A stretch of DNA of 64,000 nucleotides. Origin: Epiperipatus broadwayi. Its lineage: Eukaryota > Onychophora > Udeonychophora > Euonychophora > Peripatidae. The notes beneath the pieces are model-generated. The model worked only from the letters and a program-made list of their open reading frames with translations. It ran no database searches and had not been told where the DNA came from. A program made the position numbers and the translations under genes. This document shows, piece after piece, positions 39,747 through 54,300 of this stretch (position 1 is the stretch's first letter; the number at the start of each line of letters is the position of its first letter). Location: the NCBI GenBank assembly GCA_028023455.1, contig JAQFVV010000152.1, forward strand, positions 1,178,001 through 1,242,000, in the 5' to 3' direction.

Positions 39747-42700
39747 CTAGGGAGGAAAACAATAAAATAATATTTAAGTTAATCAATATTTTTTTTTTTT
39801 TAAATTTAGTTATATAAAAATTGTTTTCAACTCGTTATGAATATAGTATAAATAGATACAGCGGGATTTGTTGCAGCAAACATTTTTACAGGCTCTATAA
39901 TAAATAAATTATTTAAATGAACACTTGTTTTTGCTAAATAAAGATTTGAATAACAAACCAAATATTGCAATGAACAGCAGAAATTTTTGTAAAGATTAAG
40001 TTCATTGATCACTTCAGTAGCGATAATATTCTACATATTTTTAAAATTATATTATTTACAATGATTTTAGTCATGAGCCTATAAAAGAAGAGTTAGAAAG
40101 TTGAATAACATTGCCACCAAAAAACAAATTTTTGTACTAATTACTTAGCCAGGCTTGGCTGCTTAATGGCACTGTTGCCAGGCAAAAACAATACAATACA
40201 ACATTACTGGCCACGATTTTTAACAACTTCCATTTTATTTTTTAAAAAAATATGGCGACTTTTTTTTTTGCTATATGGTGATTTTTTTTTTTTGGGGGGG
40301 GGGGGGCTTTATTTGTATACCACTGATATAGTAAAACTTTTAGTTTTAAAACCGATTTTTATTACCTTTTTAAAAATAAAAACAAACCAAAAATACTTTT
40401 TTTTGTCTCTAACTTTTGTCTCAGTGAAGACAGTATTTTTCACTCACCCACCCCTCAAATTAAAAGAAGATCAAAAGTTTTAACTTTTTCAACTTGCATT
40501 TTTTTTTTTTTTTCATTTTTAAAAAAATACGGTGACTTTTTTCTTTTTGGCTATACGTTTTTTTTTTTTTGGCTTTATTTGTATATCGCTGAAATAGTAA
40601 AACTTTTAGTTTTAAAACCAATTTTTACTACCTTTTTTTAAAAATAAAAGCAAACCAAAAATAACTTTTGTCTCAGTGACAACAAAGTATTTCTCAAACC
40701 CACCATCCCCAATTCAAATAAGATCAAAACTTTTGATTTTTTCAACTTTGGTTTTCTTTTTTTTTTTAAAAAAAAAAAGGATGGCGGTGCCTTTTTTTTT
40801 TTTGGGCTTGATTTGTATTATGTGATGTCTATTTTGCCATTTTTAACAAACAACTTTTACTATTAATTACATTTTTGGATTCTTTCAACCCACCACCACC
40901 CCCAAAAAAATTACAATAAGATCAAAACTTCATTTTAAAATACATCAACTTTTTTTTGTTTGGCTATATGGCAATTTGTATTATGCGATTTCTATTTTGC
41001 CCTTTTTAAAATTAGAACTTTGACTATTAATTACTTTTTTTGATTCTTTTGTTTTTTTCTACTACATCTTTAATATTTTATTTTTAGGAATTGAATATAG
41101 GAGTCTGACTAACATTGGTAACTGGCACAATTAGAAAATCTGTTTGCCGCACTGCGGCGATTTTATTTGTCTCGTATATTTTCTCGTGAAAGCATGAGTT
41201 TTCATGTCAACTTGGTCGAATCATGTTTGTCCCTACCCTTTGCCAATATTTTGCACATTCCAAGTTGTGTAGGGAAAGATGAGAATGGTGTGACAATTCT
41301 TAGTGAGTCCAACTGCGTGATTTAAGTAGAAATAAAATTACTCCCCTATGGAGATATCAGAAGTCGTGGCCACTTGAAATCCAGACACCATCAGACGATA
41401 CGGTAGCCAACTGTAAATGTGCGAATTCGCATAAATAGTTGCGATAGAACAAAACAGGCCGTAATATTTCCGTGCTAAGCAGCCTAAATGGCCAAGCATT
41501 AAGTACCAAATTTTCTAAATAATAAAACAGTGAACTGTCAACATGTAGAAATAATTATGGACAATTATTTTGGATTAATATAGCATGCATTGATATTATA
41601 AATGCACACATATACAACATGTTTTGGAGTTATTTGCTTTTATATTATATCTGCTTTCCTTTGTTACATTTTATTACATATTTGTTTATTGTCTTCAAAA
41701 AAGAAATAATTTTTAAGTAAGAAAGTTAAAATTCTAAATATAGAATTAATAAATCAATAAGCTATGAATGATTTTTATGACTCAAGTTTGATTATGTTGT
41801 AGAATGTGATATTTAAAACTTAAATACGTATAGCAATTAATTTCATGTATATTTTTCCATTTATATATATTTTTTTGTTTAAATACTCTAGGTTTAAAGC
41901 ATAGAATGAACTACTCCTAAATACATATATTTCAATCTATATTACAATGAAATAGATCATAGAAGAAATAAGCTTTTGGACACAATAGGATAGTGGTGAG
42001 GGATCACACAGTATTATAATGTTTAAACATTTTTATTAGTTTATAAATATAAATAGTAACAATGCATTTAAATGTTCTAGTAATCTGCTATTTAAATAAT
42101 ACTAGTAAATAATATATAATAATTTTAATGCTTGTAATAATTATATTAACCATTAGAAACCACCAGTAACCACATAAACATTCACAATAAGGATAGTAAT
42201 CAATATTTCTCACTGCTGTCAAGGCAACCTTCTCATCTTTTAATAGCAAGAATGGAAATCCATTCTTACTAATGGTCCATTGAATATATATGGACACTTA
42301 AAGATTGCAACATGACTACAGAGTATGAAATATTGATACAATGAAGTTTAAATAAACCTCTTAAAGCATGAAATAAACATGTCACTGTAATGCAGACTAA
42401 TAAATAGTCAATTATAACATTACAAACTGCAATATTTCTAAATGGCTCATGTATTATTTAAATAATAAGTCAAATAATGCTTAAAGCTAATTGGGATGGT
42501 TACTGGTGGTTTCTAATGGTTACTAATTATCCCAATTAGCTTTAAGCATTATTTCACTAATTATATTAAATATAATAGAAAAACAATAAGTTGATTGAGC
42601 TCAGGAACTGAATTAAAAAATGATAATAAATTAATAATAAATACGTAAAAGTAATTATTAGTTTATGTTTTTTTAGGTTATTTAACCACAATAAAGAATT

Positions 42701-45700
42701 CAGTTGTAGAGAGTTATCACTCACTAGCATTGGACATAATTGCAATAAAAAAATCTGAAAAAGATTTTAGACAGAGATCACAATTGTTCAAGCTACTCTC
42801 TATGGATGCAAAAGTTTAACACTGAAAAGGGTACAAAAAAGTACTGATATTTTTATGCAGTGCTAAAAAGGGCTTTTGGGAATTCCATGAATAACAAAGA
42901 AAATGGAAAAAATTGATATAATTATTCAATTACAAATAAATTTTATTTGAGCTAACCAACCAACATAGTTTATTAAGTGCGTTTCTAGCTAAAACAAAAT
43001 TTAAACAAACTTATTCAGATCCACACCAGCTATAAATTAGAAACCTAATGAATACTGTCTTTTAATTCACCGTTTCTTTACCTTGCGATGGGCTATTTAT
43101 ATATAAAAAAAACGTCTATTAGTTTTATATAGCAGCTCTGTACTGCTTAGAAAGAAGGATGAAACAAATGAATGACTAGATGAAGTACGGGATTATCATC
43201 ATTTCAACATTAAATGTGGCATTGAGCAGATTGAAAAAGTAAATTCTTGTGGAAATCAACTATATCAATAATAAAACAAAGTCAATGATTTATTATTTAA
43301 AAACTCATTCGTAAGGTCAATCTTCAGAAGTAATGCAATAAAATAGAACTGTTATCTTGGAACTCCAGAGTTTATCTACTTTACCACAGCACTAAACCAC
43401 ACAGTGACTACTGTCTGTTAGTGCATAAATAAAATTAGTATTAATTATATGTGATATAAGTAATTAATTTGGTTAAAATTAGTTAAACAGTTAAGATTTG
43501 GAATAATTCAGTTAAAAAAAGTATTTATAGCTTATAAAAAAACAAAATTTCGATATTTAAATATAAAGACCAGGTTTTTTTTATTATGAAGAGTTTATTT
43601 TTTTCATTAATAAACTTTATTTAGTGGATTTGTGATCTAATTATAAATTGTTCGAAAATTTTTATAAATTAAAATATTTATATTTATCAATTAAATATTT
43701 CAAAATGCAATGTTTAATTAGAATTAAATTACTGTTAAACGTCATTACATTTACATTGTTTTCTCAACAACTAAAATTCGATCAAAAAAAATCTTTTAAT
43801 AAATATTCTGTACCAAAATAAATAAATAAATAATCAATTACTAACAGTTTCATAATGTTTTCTAAAATTACTTACTATGATTAATTGATCTCCAACGATT
43901 TCTCTAATAATGCTGACACTACCTTTTTCTGTTTCTCTAGTTTCCAATAGTCGATTTCCATCTCTACTAACTCGACCCTATAAATAGACAAAAATAAAAC
44001 TTAAGTTACTTACCATGTTCAGGAGAAAAGCTCTCATAATTCTACTCTAGTGCTATTACCTATTGTAAACTTGAGTAATCAATAGATGGTAATCCTATCC
44101 AATGCTCTCATACACATTCCCAGAGTAGTTTCTGGCAAATAGCTTTGTCAGTGAAGCATTTCTTAATGTGGATTTAGTACACTTGCGTCATTAGATCCAA
44201 TGTTCTTTTCAACCAACAGATAATTTTTGCTCTCTTTTTTTTACTATCAAGCTACTAGCATGAAATTTAAAAGCATCTTGATGTTTTAATTAAAGCCAAT
44301 TTGCTTGCATAATTATATACATCTACATTAGTTTAATGTCCAAATATTTGGGTCTCTTCAGTTTATAGTAACTATAAGTCCCTTTATGATTTCCCTAGGA
44401 TATATGGGATATTGAACTGGTGTCAGAGTTAATTTGACTTGAATTCAAAATATCAGAGTGTTTTTGAATTCCATGTTGGTAGCTCAGTAGTAACAAAAAA
44501 ATTAAAAAGTGATTTTTGTTGAAAGGTACATTAATCTTAAAACCAGGTGTATTAGATCACAACCCAAAACATTCTAATGACAAAGGCTGTAAGCCATGAT
44601 TTTGTTGGGATATGGAATAGAATGGCATTGAATAGTAATTTATTAAGCATTGCTATCTGGCATTTAATTTTTTTAAGATTAGATGGCAGAACTGAAATAC
44701 AATAAAGAGAATTTGCTCATGAAAAGTGGTGGGAAAAATAAGAATTATGTAATATTTCTTGTTACTGTTTTTATTTGTTATATTATTGGTTATTCACATA
44801 ACATTGAGCATCACAGTGTCATACTAAGCAGTGAAATTGAATATAATTGATAGGAGTGTTTTGTGTGTGTGCCAATTGGAATTATCTAAAAAAATTATAT
44901 TTTTAGTCTATGACTTCTATTACTGGACTAAATCTTTCAAGTTACAAAGTATATAAACATTATTTTAAAAACAATGAAGATTAGGTCATTGTAATGTGCA
45001 GCTTTTTTTAGGCCATATTACCTATATGGTAGCAGGAAATATAATTTAAAGCAGAATTGTAAATCTTATTGATTATTTTAAAAACAGACATTTCTACAAT
45101 TTAAAAACATAAACCATTGACTATCATCATCATCAACCATTATCAATCCACTGCAGGATGAAGGTCTCTCCAAGTTCAATCTATCTTCTCTGACCTTTAG
45201 CTTCTCTTCTCCATGTCATCCCTGTGAACATTCTTATTTTATCCATCCATCCATCTCACATTTGGTCTTTTTCTGGGTCTTTTGCAAACTCTTGAAATCC
45301 AGTTTAAGATTTCAATTTTCTGTCTATTATCATCTCTTCTAGCAATATGTCCAGACCATCTCCACTTCAGTCTTTTAATTTTTTCATTGAGGTTGATGGT
45401 GGCCGCATTGATCCATTGACTATACAAGTGGAAAAATGGTATTCTCAAAGACTAATGGTTCCTGAATCAATTCTTAGCTGAGATTAAAAAATAATAACTC
45501 AGTTTGCTCAATTGAATATAATTGTTGAATTCAGTCTGACAGCTGGGTCTTGAATATGACATGCTCCCTCAAGCAATTGTGATGCACATTATTTAAAATT
45601 ATGGTTTGTAAATAACAAAAAACTAGCACATAAAATATAATCTTTCTTTTACAAACATATAGTAAAATAATCTATTTTCCCCCTTCATTAGAAAGATCAT

Positions 45701-48700
45701 AAGAATTAATTTTTAGAGCACCAAAATTTTTAGTGATAATAAGATCAACAAAAATGGAAATTAATGAAGTCCATTATGCTTTTTCAAATAAATTATAATA
45801 GATCATAAAAAAAAAACATATACAACAGCTATATATATGATTTTGTGCCCTTTTGCAATGTTAAGCACCTTTTTTTAACATTAACTAATTATTGCTGATT
45901 TGCAATAATTGATTAACATTAAAATATTTGCTTAACATTTGAAAAAGGCACAAAACCATGTGCCAAAAACACCTTTTTATGTATAATTATTATTATATGT
46001 AATTATATAATTGAATATTTATAAACACAGTAATCAAATATATTTTAAAAAATTTATCCACTTAGGAGGGCTTTCAACTATCCTCATAGTCTATATTAAT
46101 AACACTTTGAAAGGCTAACCTTGCCACAATTCTGTGATCTTAACATTTGCTGCCTGCCTTTTAATTAAATCTTGTTTGTATTTGTATATTAGCATAGCTT
46201 CTTTTATTTTCCTTTTGTTATTTTTTTCAATTTGCAATATTTTAATGTTGTTGTAATTGAAGTTAAAACCATAAATCCATGAATTATTATGGTCATGAAA
46301 AACAGATGCTGAAACATTATTATCTATTTTACAATTTTGATTCGATTTCTCAACTCTTTTTAACAACAGCAAGTGCTCTTTAGTTCTTTTTTCCAACATA
46401 CATCTCAATTTACTTATATAATCACTACCACACCTATATATCCATTTATAAATGATACAATTTTTATTTTTTATAAATGAGGTTTTGTCTTTAGAATTAT
46501 TTATTAATTTGTTTAATGTTGGAGGTGTGTAAAATGCAATATCACATATACCTTTATAAATCTTCCTTATAAAGTTTATTTGATCATTCGAAATATATGG
46601 TATTGATATCCATATTTTTTATTAGCAGGAGGATCAATATTATAGTTAAAATTTTTATTCTTATATCTTGTATTAAAATCTCTAGTAACATCATATATAT
46701 GATTATAATTGTAACCAACATTTAACAATTCATTCGAATATGTTTCAATATTTTTGCCTTTATCCAATGAATATTTGCAAAGACTATTATTTCTAAATAA
46801 GAAAGACTTCAAACCTGCCATTTTATGTGACATTGGCACTCTTGATTTATATGCAATATAATCTTTTTACTATTGGTTTAATGGTCATACAGTAATCCAG
46901 CATACATTAATTTCTAGTTATTTTAAGATCAGGAAGCTGAACAACGCACATTTAAATCTTCATCTGTTTTTAATCCATTTTAAGCCATTTAAATTATTTA
47001 ATTCTTTGAACAACTCTTTAATTATATTTGGTCTGCCACATACAATTAATATAAATATAACTATTGTATATATTTTTTAATTATTTATTATAAGTAATAA
47101 ACATAATTAATGAAACTGGACCAATTAAAGTGATTGAGTCAGTCGATATTTTTTTTTTCTGATAGCTTTGATAAAGAAAGTAAGATTGTAAATTTAACGA
47201 TAAAGTTATTTGTCTCCGTGTTTTTAAAGAGAGTTCAACGTTCATGTGTAAAGATTAGTACAAATAAAAAGTAATATTTTTAATCTTTAAAATAATTTTA
47301 GGTCGGGAATGTTAAATTTACTTTTAAAACAAATTTTTATTGATAATGTACCATTATAGACTATTTTGAGATTTTGTAAACAATTTCTAAGTAATTGTCA
47401 GATAATGAGAAAACTCCGGAAAGCTGAGTAAATATCAAATGGTCAAGGACCTGATTTCTAAGTTTGATTTTATTAATTTTACTGTAAAAGTTTAGGAGTA
47501 TATGTAAAAGTATATAGGTAAATTATGATATAACAAAAATATATTAAATTATATGGCTATAAAATAGCGGTTTTTTTTTTATCTAAAATAGTTACATGAT
47601 ATTATTATATAGAACATATAAGTATGAAAAACTAAATGTAGAGATCTTAATTATTAATTTTTACATATATAAGAAGATATAGGGGATTTGAACTCAGACT
47701 TTCAAGCAACCTTCAACAATCCACACTATCTCATACTACTGATACACATGACCACACACATGTAGAAAAGATAAATACTCACCAATATATTATTTCATGC
47801 TGAACCAGCACTCACACACATGCTGGTTCAGCATGAAATATGTATATTGGTGATTATTTATCTTTACTGCATATGTGTTGTCATGTGTATCAGTAGTATG
47901 AGATAGTATGGATAGTTAAGTGGCTTGAAATTCTGAGCTCAAATCCCCTATATTTAGAATTAAGTTTCAGCCATAAGAATGCTTGAATTTCAAATCGTAT
48001 ATGTAAAAAGTTTTGCTTTTTTAAAAACAGAATATGTTTTATATGCAATTATAATCATTTGATATGAAAAAGTAAAATGTATTTGAAATTGAAGTCAATG
48101 TTATTATGCAGTGTATTATAATAAAATGTGAATATTTGCAAGTCTACAAAGAAGGCTACAAATTTATTTGAAATATTTAGCGGGAAATAAAATTGTTTTC
48201 AAAAAGTGCAAAAGAAGAAAAAGAACAGAGATGTATTATATTAAAATGAAAAATAAAGGGCGAATGAAAACATTGAATCATGTACAGATACTTTAATTGC
48301 ATTAAAAATAAAAAAACAGATAAGAGATTATTAATCTACAATAAGATGAATTATGCCATCTAATTATATTGTATCCCCAAGGATTTATTAAAATAATCAA
48401 TAATTAATCTGATACCAGGAATTCGAATACATGTATAATTTATATGCTTGGAGTTTGTATGTAATTATAGGGGATTTGAATACAGACTTTCAAGCTCCGT
48501 TTAGATAACCACTATATCTTATATAACACACACATGACCACACAAAAAGACAAATGATCCCCAATATATTGTGCTGAATCAGCACTCATCAGTTTATCCA
48601 GATCATCATCTCCCACACATACAGTTTATATTAATGTAGCAAATCTTCAAACTTTAATGGGGTATATTTAATTTACTCCACTCTCCATACCTTCAGTCAT

Positions 48701-51274
48701 TCTTATCAATGAAAATCTGATGATGGAATGCCCAAATCCCTTGTTGATGCCAATATTATTGTCAATCCCATATTGACTTTAAGTCACTCTGACCCTTCAT
48801 GACTTAAAAGTCAACATAGGCATGACAATAATATTGGCATCAACAAGAAATTCAGATATTCCACCATCAGATTTTTAATGATATGGATGGTTGAAGAGAT
48901 GGAGGGTGGAGCGATTTGAAACCTGTCCATTAAAGTTTGAAGATTTGCTGTCTTATTGTAAACCAAGCACTTATTATATATATGAGTAGTTTATTTAATT
49001 TAATTGATAGTTATAAAATGTTTAGAGAATTTTAATTATTCTGTTTTAAATTCTTTTTTAAAGTGGTTTAGGAGTAAGTGTGAAATCACTTATAATAATA
49101 AGTATTTCAAGAAATTTAAATGGTTGATTGGAAAGGCTGAATATAAAAGTTTTGTGAAAGGAAAAGAGTTTAGATTTGGGTTTTATAAAAATAGGCCTGA
49201 TGCTTCATCTGTTTTAAATTTGTCAAATTATGTTTTGAATGTATCTGATTTGGCTATTTTAGCTAAGGGTCCTGGCTTTGTTCCATTTGCTAATAAAAAT
49301 TTAGTTTTTGATTTTGTTTCTGCCATTGAAAGTAATAGTAATTTTTTTTTCCATGTGTGATAGCATCGGCCGGGACGCGAACCCACAACCGTCTGCAAAC
49401 AACTACTTGCTTGCATGACGGCTGCGATATCTCTCGGCTAACAACGCAAGACGTAATAGTAATTTTTCTGATGAAAATAAAATGTCTTTACAGGTTATTT
49501 TGAATAGTCAATTACTTAAAAGAGAAAAATTTGTTTTTGCCCCTAAGGAAATTAGTTTTGTTAAAAAAGGATTGAAAGCCAATGATGTAGTATTGTTAAA
49601 AGAAGATAAAGGTGGCCGGTTTGTATTGTTAAATAATATTGATTTTAAAAGTAAAGTTTCTTTAGAATTAAATAATGGAAAATATGCTATTTTAGATTCT
49701 GATCCTGGTAAAAAAATAAAATCTAAATTAATTAAGATTATGAAAGTTATGGAAAATAAAAAGATTTTTGATAGAGCTACTTATTTAAATTGTTACCCTA
49801 GTGATTTTGTGGCTCCAAAGGTTTTCTTTAATTTGAAGTCTCATAAAGATAATTTTCCTTTGAGATGTATTTTTGATTTTACAGGAGAAATTGTTGATAA
49901 AATGTCAAAATTTATTATAAGATATTTTAAGGATTATATAAAATTGGGTCAATTTTGTGTTTCTTCTTCTTTTGAGGCTTTTAAGAAAATAAATGGTTTT
50001 GTTTGGATGATGATTGTGTTTTTGGTAGTTTAGACATTGAAAATATGTATCAATCGGTTAATAGATTAAAAAGTATTGATGTTTTTCTTTCAATTTTAAA
50101 AAAAATTAGAATGTTTTTCTGCAGATAAGATTAAGGTTTTTCATGATTTGCTTTTGCTGTTAGAGGATTCAATGTATTTTATGTCTAATGATGTGTTTTA
50201 TAAGATTAGAGAAGGTTGGGTTATTGGTTATGTCATTTCTCCATTGATGTGTGCTGTCTATATTGATTATTTGGAGTGTAGTATTATTAATATGTTTTCA
50301 TGTTCTATTAAATTATTTGTTAGGTATGTTGATGATTGTTTGTTTGTTATTCAGAAAGAGAAATTAGAAGAGTTTTTATGTGCATTGAATGGTTTTGATT
50401 CTAGTATTAAGTTTACAATTGAGGGGGGTGGTTTTGATTTTGTAAAATTAAAGTTTTTAGATTTAAATGTTGAGAAGGTTAATGATGTTTTGTTTTGTAG
50501 TCATTTTATAAAACCTAAAAATTTGAGAAATATGATTAGGCCTGATAGTTATCAGCCTTTTATACATAAAAAAATGTCTTTGTTGAATTTTTGTTGTTGG
50601 AATAGAAGGTTTAATAATTTTAATAATGATGCTGATATTCAAAGAAGTCAATTTGCTGCTGAATATGTAGAATTGGGTTATAATCATGATTTTATTAAAA
50701 AAGTGGTATTTAATAATAATGTTTATAGTCGTGATTTGGATGATAAGAATTTTGTTGGTAAGGATGATGATTATATGTCTTTACCATTTAAAGCATCAAT
50801 TTATAATTTGGTTTATAGGAATAGTCATTTGTTAGGTGGAATGAAGGTTGCATGGAGAAAAGGTTCTGATTTGAATTCATTACTTAATGGTTCAAAGCAG
50901 TCTATTGATAGTAGGTCTATTCCTGGCATTGTTTATAAAATTCCATGTAGTTGTGGTAAATTTTATATAGGTCAGAGTAAATTTAGCCTTAATGAAAGGG
51001 TTAAGGTTCATGTAAGTAGGGTTAAACATAGGTATCTTAACTCAGCTTTATATATTCATGAATTGAATACAGGTCATAGAATATTGTTTAACAATGCTTC
51101 AGTTATTTCTTATGAAAAGAATGAGTTAAAAAGAAGAATAAAGGAGACTTTGATGATAAAACTCCTTGATTCTGAGGCTATCAATCTTATGAAGACTTCT
51201 TTTGATATTAAGGGAAGGTGGAATTTGTAGTGAATTATGAGGTTTGTTTGTATATATATATATTTATATGGTCG

Positions 51275-51338
<64 letters not shown>

Positions 51339-54300
51339 TTCCTTTAGATTGATTTTCACTTGAGAAGGTCTATTTGTAGTAGATGAAACCATGGTTGTGT
51401 AAGGATTTTGGTAAAATTTTTAAAATTTAATCTAGTATTGTATTGTTTTATGGTTTTGCATTTATATATATATGTGTGTGTGTGTGTGATGATGGTCTGG
51501 ATCATCTGATGAGTGTTGGTTCAGCATGAAATGCATATATTGGAGATCGTTTATATTTTTCAAATGTGTGTGGTCATGGGTAATGGTTGTATGAGATAGA
51601 GTGGATTGCTGAGAGAAGCTTGGTAGATATTAAATTGGTAACATAAAAAGCAAATATAGATATTGGTTGAGGAATAATCCTTTCCAAATACTTACTACTA
51701 TAAATGAAGACCATATGAGACATTAGGTATTTCAGCTAGTACTGTATTATGGTTAAATGTGTCAATTATCTCAGAGAAAACACATATTAATGCATACTTT
51801 TAAAATTATTAAGAAATAACAATCATTACTTAAATTTTTGATAGAATCAACAGATCTATATGCCTTAAAAAGCAATATATAATGAAATAAAAATTTATCT
51901 AACAAAAATGGAATGCAATAAAAGGGTAAAATTAAAAAAATATTGGATGCCCCCAGCTTACAGAATGCTTTCAGGAACAAAATATATTATTTCAAATCTG
52001 CCATCTATTGTAAACTTAGGTAATTAATAGATGCTAGGAATAATGTTTGAGAGTACAAAAAAAAAGAGTAAAGAGGTTTGCGGTATAAAAGATACTTTAG
52101 ATCTTAAATACTTTTGTGCATTAGATCCAGATCCAAAACCCATTAATGACCACAAGGTATAAATTAGAAATATAGATAGAAAAGTACTGGATAGATATTT
52201 AATAATCATAATATTTATAGATTATTCATGCTTATTATAAAAGGCAGAAATGGAATAGCATAAATGAGATGGTCGATATTTTTTCACTATGAATTTTAAA
52301 ATAAGAAAACATTTTTTTTTGTATTTTCCAAATAATCTTTTATATCTTTAAAATTTATTGATACTATCAGATAGATTGTAAAAAAGTCAATAAAATAAAT
52401 ATAATAAATTGTTGGAATATCCTGAATAATTTTCAGAGAAAAATCTTAGCAACATGTTGATTTAAACTTAAGGAGCTTGGATAGCATACTAGTGTTCAAT
52501 ACTTCAGGACAGAAATGTTAATGATTAAGGGTTTAAAAATCTTCACAAAATACATGCTTCACAATCATACATTGAATTCAGTTTCAAATTAGTAAGAAGC
52601 TTTCTATCAACAAAGATCATCTAAATATGAATTTGAAATGTTTGTATTTTTTGTAAGTTACAAGAAAAGAACTTTTTCACTAATTTGAAAAATGATGTAG
52701 CATTTAAACTTTTTGACTGAAAGTATTTTATGGTCCATACATAAATTTAAAAATAAAAATAAGAAAGAATATGAAAAACCATCCACAAATTGCCATGGTT
52801 TTGCTGCATGTTCTACAAATAAAATGAACAATGAGATGTCAAATAATTTTAGATAATAAAGGATACAATTGGTTAAAAATACTTGATAATGATTGGAATA
52901 AATACTTTTTAATAACTGCATAAAATACCTCCCAAATAGATAATGTAAAAATTTAGGCAAATATTGGTCTGTCTCCGTGTGAGTTATAGAAGTAATAAAT
53001 GGAAAGCTTAAGATTATATGATATAGTTACAGCATATCTGTTTGCTATGGCAATGGTCTGAGTTTGAGTCCAGGCTGAATGAACATTATTTTTAAGTCTT
53101 AAATAACTTTAGAATCTTTTTTAAGTTAGCCATATTATTAAATAATTATTTATCCATTTAATTATAGAAAGAAGGTATCCAATTAATCAAAGCGAACATA
53201 GTAGTGGTTTGAAGCCTGTCCATGAAACATGACTAAGAAATGTGCATTACTGCATAATTAGGGCTTCTACAATTGTATTACTTTGTATATGATATTCATT
53301 GTAGGGTCTAAAAATTACAGAATTTGGCAAAAATATAAAGGAAAAAATAGCTTCACTTACCATGTGATAAAATTTGTATTTTTTGATTTTTGCAAAAAAC
53401 ATAGATTATGTAGTCATGTATTCTGATATACATGAGAGGTCTTGTGCCATTACCACCACTCTTGGATCAGCTCTATTAATGAGACTAGGAGTGCTAAAAT
53501 TTACCTTACACAAAGATATCTCTTATCCAAACAATAACCCTGAAGCAATTCAAAATGACATGTAAATATGGAAAAGATTTTCAACTAAATATTAAAAATC
53601 TAAAAGAATAACAGTGATTCTTTTAATACTGAAAGTCTATACATTGCTGAAGTTATAAGTAATTATCTCATGATTCAATAATCATCTTGGTTTGTACTAT
53701 ACTTTTGTGTATTCATGTATTTAAATGTTATCAGATAATCATACAATTTTTAGAGAGCATTAAAATCTCCCAGGCAATATCTATATTAAATTTAACTAAG
53801 CAACTTTCTCAACTATTGTTCATTTACAAGGCAGGCAAAAATGGTTAAATTTTAATTTATATTGAATATTGGCATGAGTGAGAGGTGTAAGTAAATTTAA
53901 CATAGAGTTTGCAAAGATCTTATTAGATTCTAAAAAGGAAAACTATATAATAAATTCAGTTATATTTTACCTTCACTTTATGTCCCACAAGGTCACTTTC
54001 AAAATCTTCATTTAGAGTAAAATGAGTTTCAAATTGTCTTGGCATATTAAGTGTTTTAAAACAATAATGGTCTCCTTTTTGACAGGCTTCGATGCTTGGA
54101 TTCTGAGCAGACAAAATTCCTTCTTTTATGTCTGAAGGAGCACCTAAATAATAATAGTATTAATAGTATATTTTAAAATAATATTTATACTTTTGTATAT
54201 TTTGTATTAATGATCTAAAAATTAAAATCCATTTGAAAGAGTATAACATTTTCCCAATAAGTAATGAAAGCATAATCACACTGCATTCTTTCTGTTATAC

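Larger units (their letters stand above)
49004..51230 (+). pseudogene. PLE2 reverse transcriptase and GIY-YIG endonuclease
   Basis: A PLE polyprotein of a different lineage from PLE1. Recognisable parts: KEDKGGRFVLL near 49595, a LKSHKD motif near 49835 (equivalent of LPKIHKP), motif A SLDIENMYQSV near 50025, a degenerate motif B (REGWVIGYVISPLMC, about 50205-50255), motif C RYVDD at 50322-50336, and a well preserved GIY-YIG nuclease (GIVYKIPCSCGKFYIGQS from about 50925) followed by its conserved Arg and Glu region (NELKRRIKETLM). Breaks: a SINE inserted at 49347-49452, a one-base frameshift near 50004, and another in the A-run near 50100. The frame then stays open to TAG after RWNL. No canonical ATG is seen upstream. 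Confidence 0.87.
48470..51620 (+). mobile_element. PLE2 embedded in repeat R2 (hammerhead-bearing Penelope-like element)
   Basis: Order on the plus strand: an inverted R2 copy (about 48470-48780), the 5' half of a forward R2 copy (about 48790-48985), the PLE2 reading frame (from about 49000 to 51230), a (TA)n run (51278-51335), and the 3' half of R2 beginning with its hammerhead (51490-51620). Either PLE2 jumped into the TA/TG tract in the middle of an R2 unit, or R2 is the pLTR of PLE2 and solitary R2 copies are its internally deleted derivatives. It lies in FABP intron 2. Confidence 0.7.

Noticed and set aside
48693-48720. Hammerhead core CTGATGATGG in the R2 upstream module
   Set aside because: No GAAA box or closing stems at suitable positions in any copy.
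48693-48870. A separate palindromic element
   Set aside because: It is the joint between the inverted and forward R2 upstream modules, already covered by the R2/PLE2 entry.
49363-49447. Functional tRNA gene
   Set aside because: D and anticodon arms do not fold, and it lies in a retroposed insert with target duplications.
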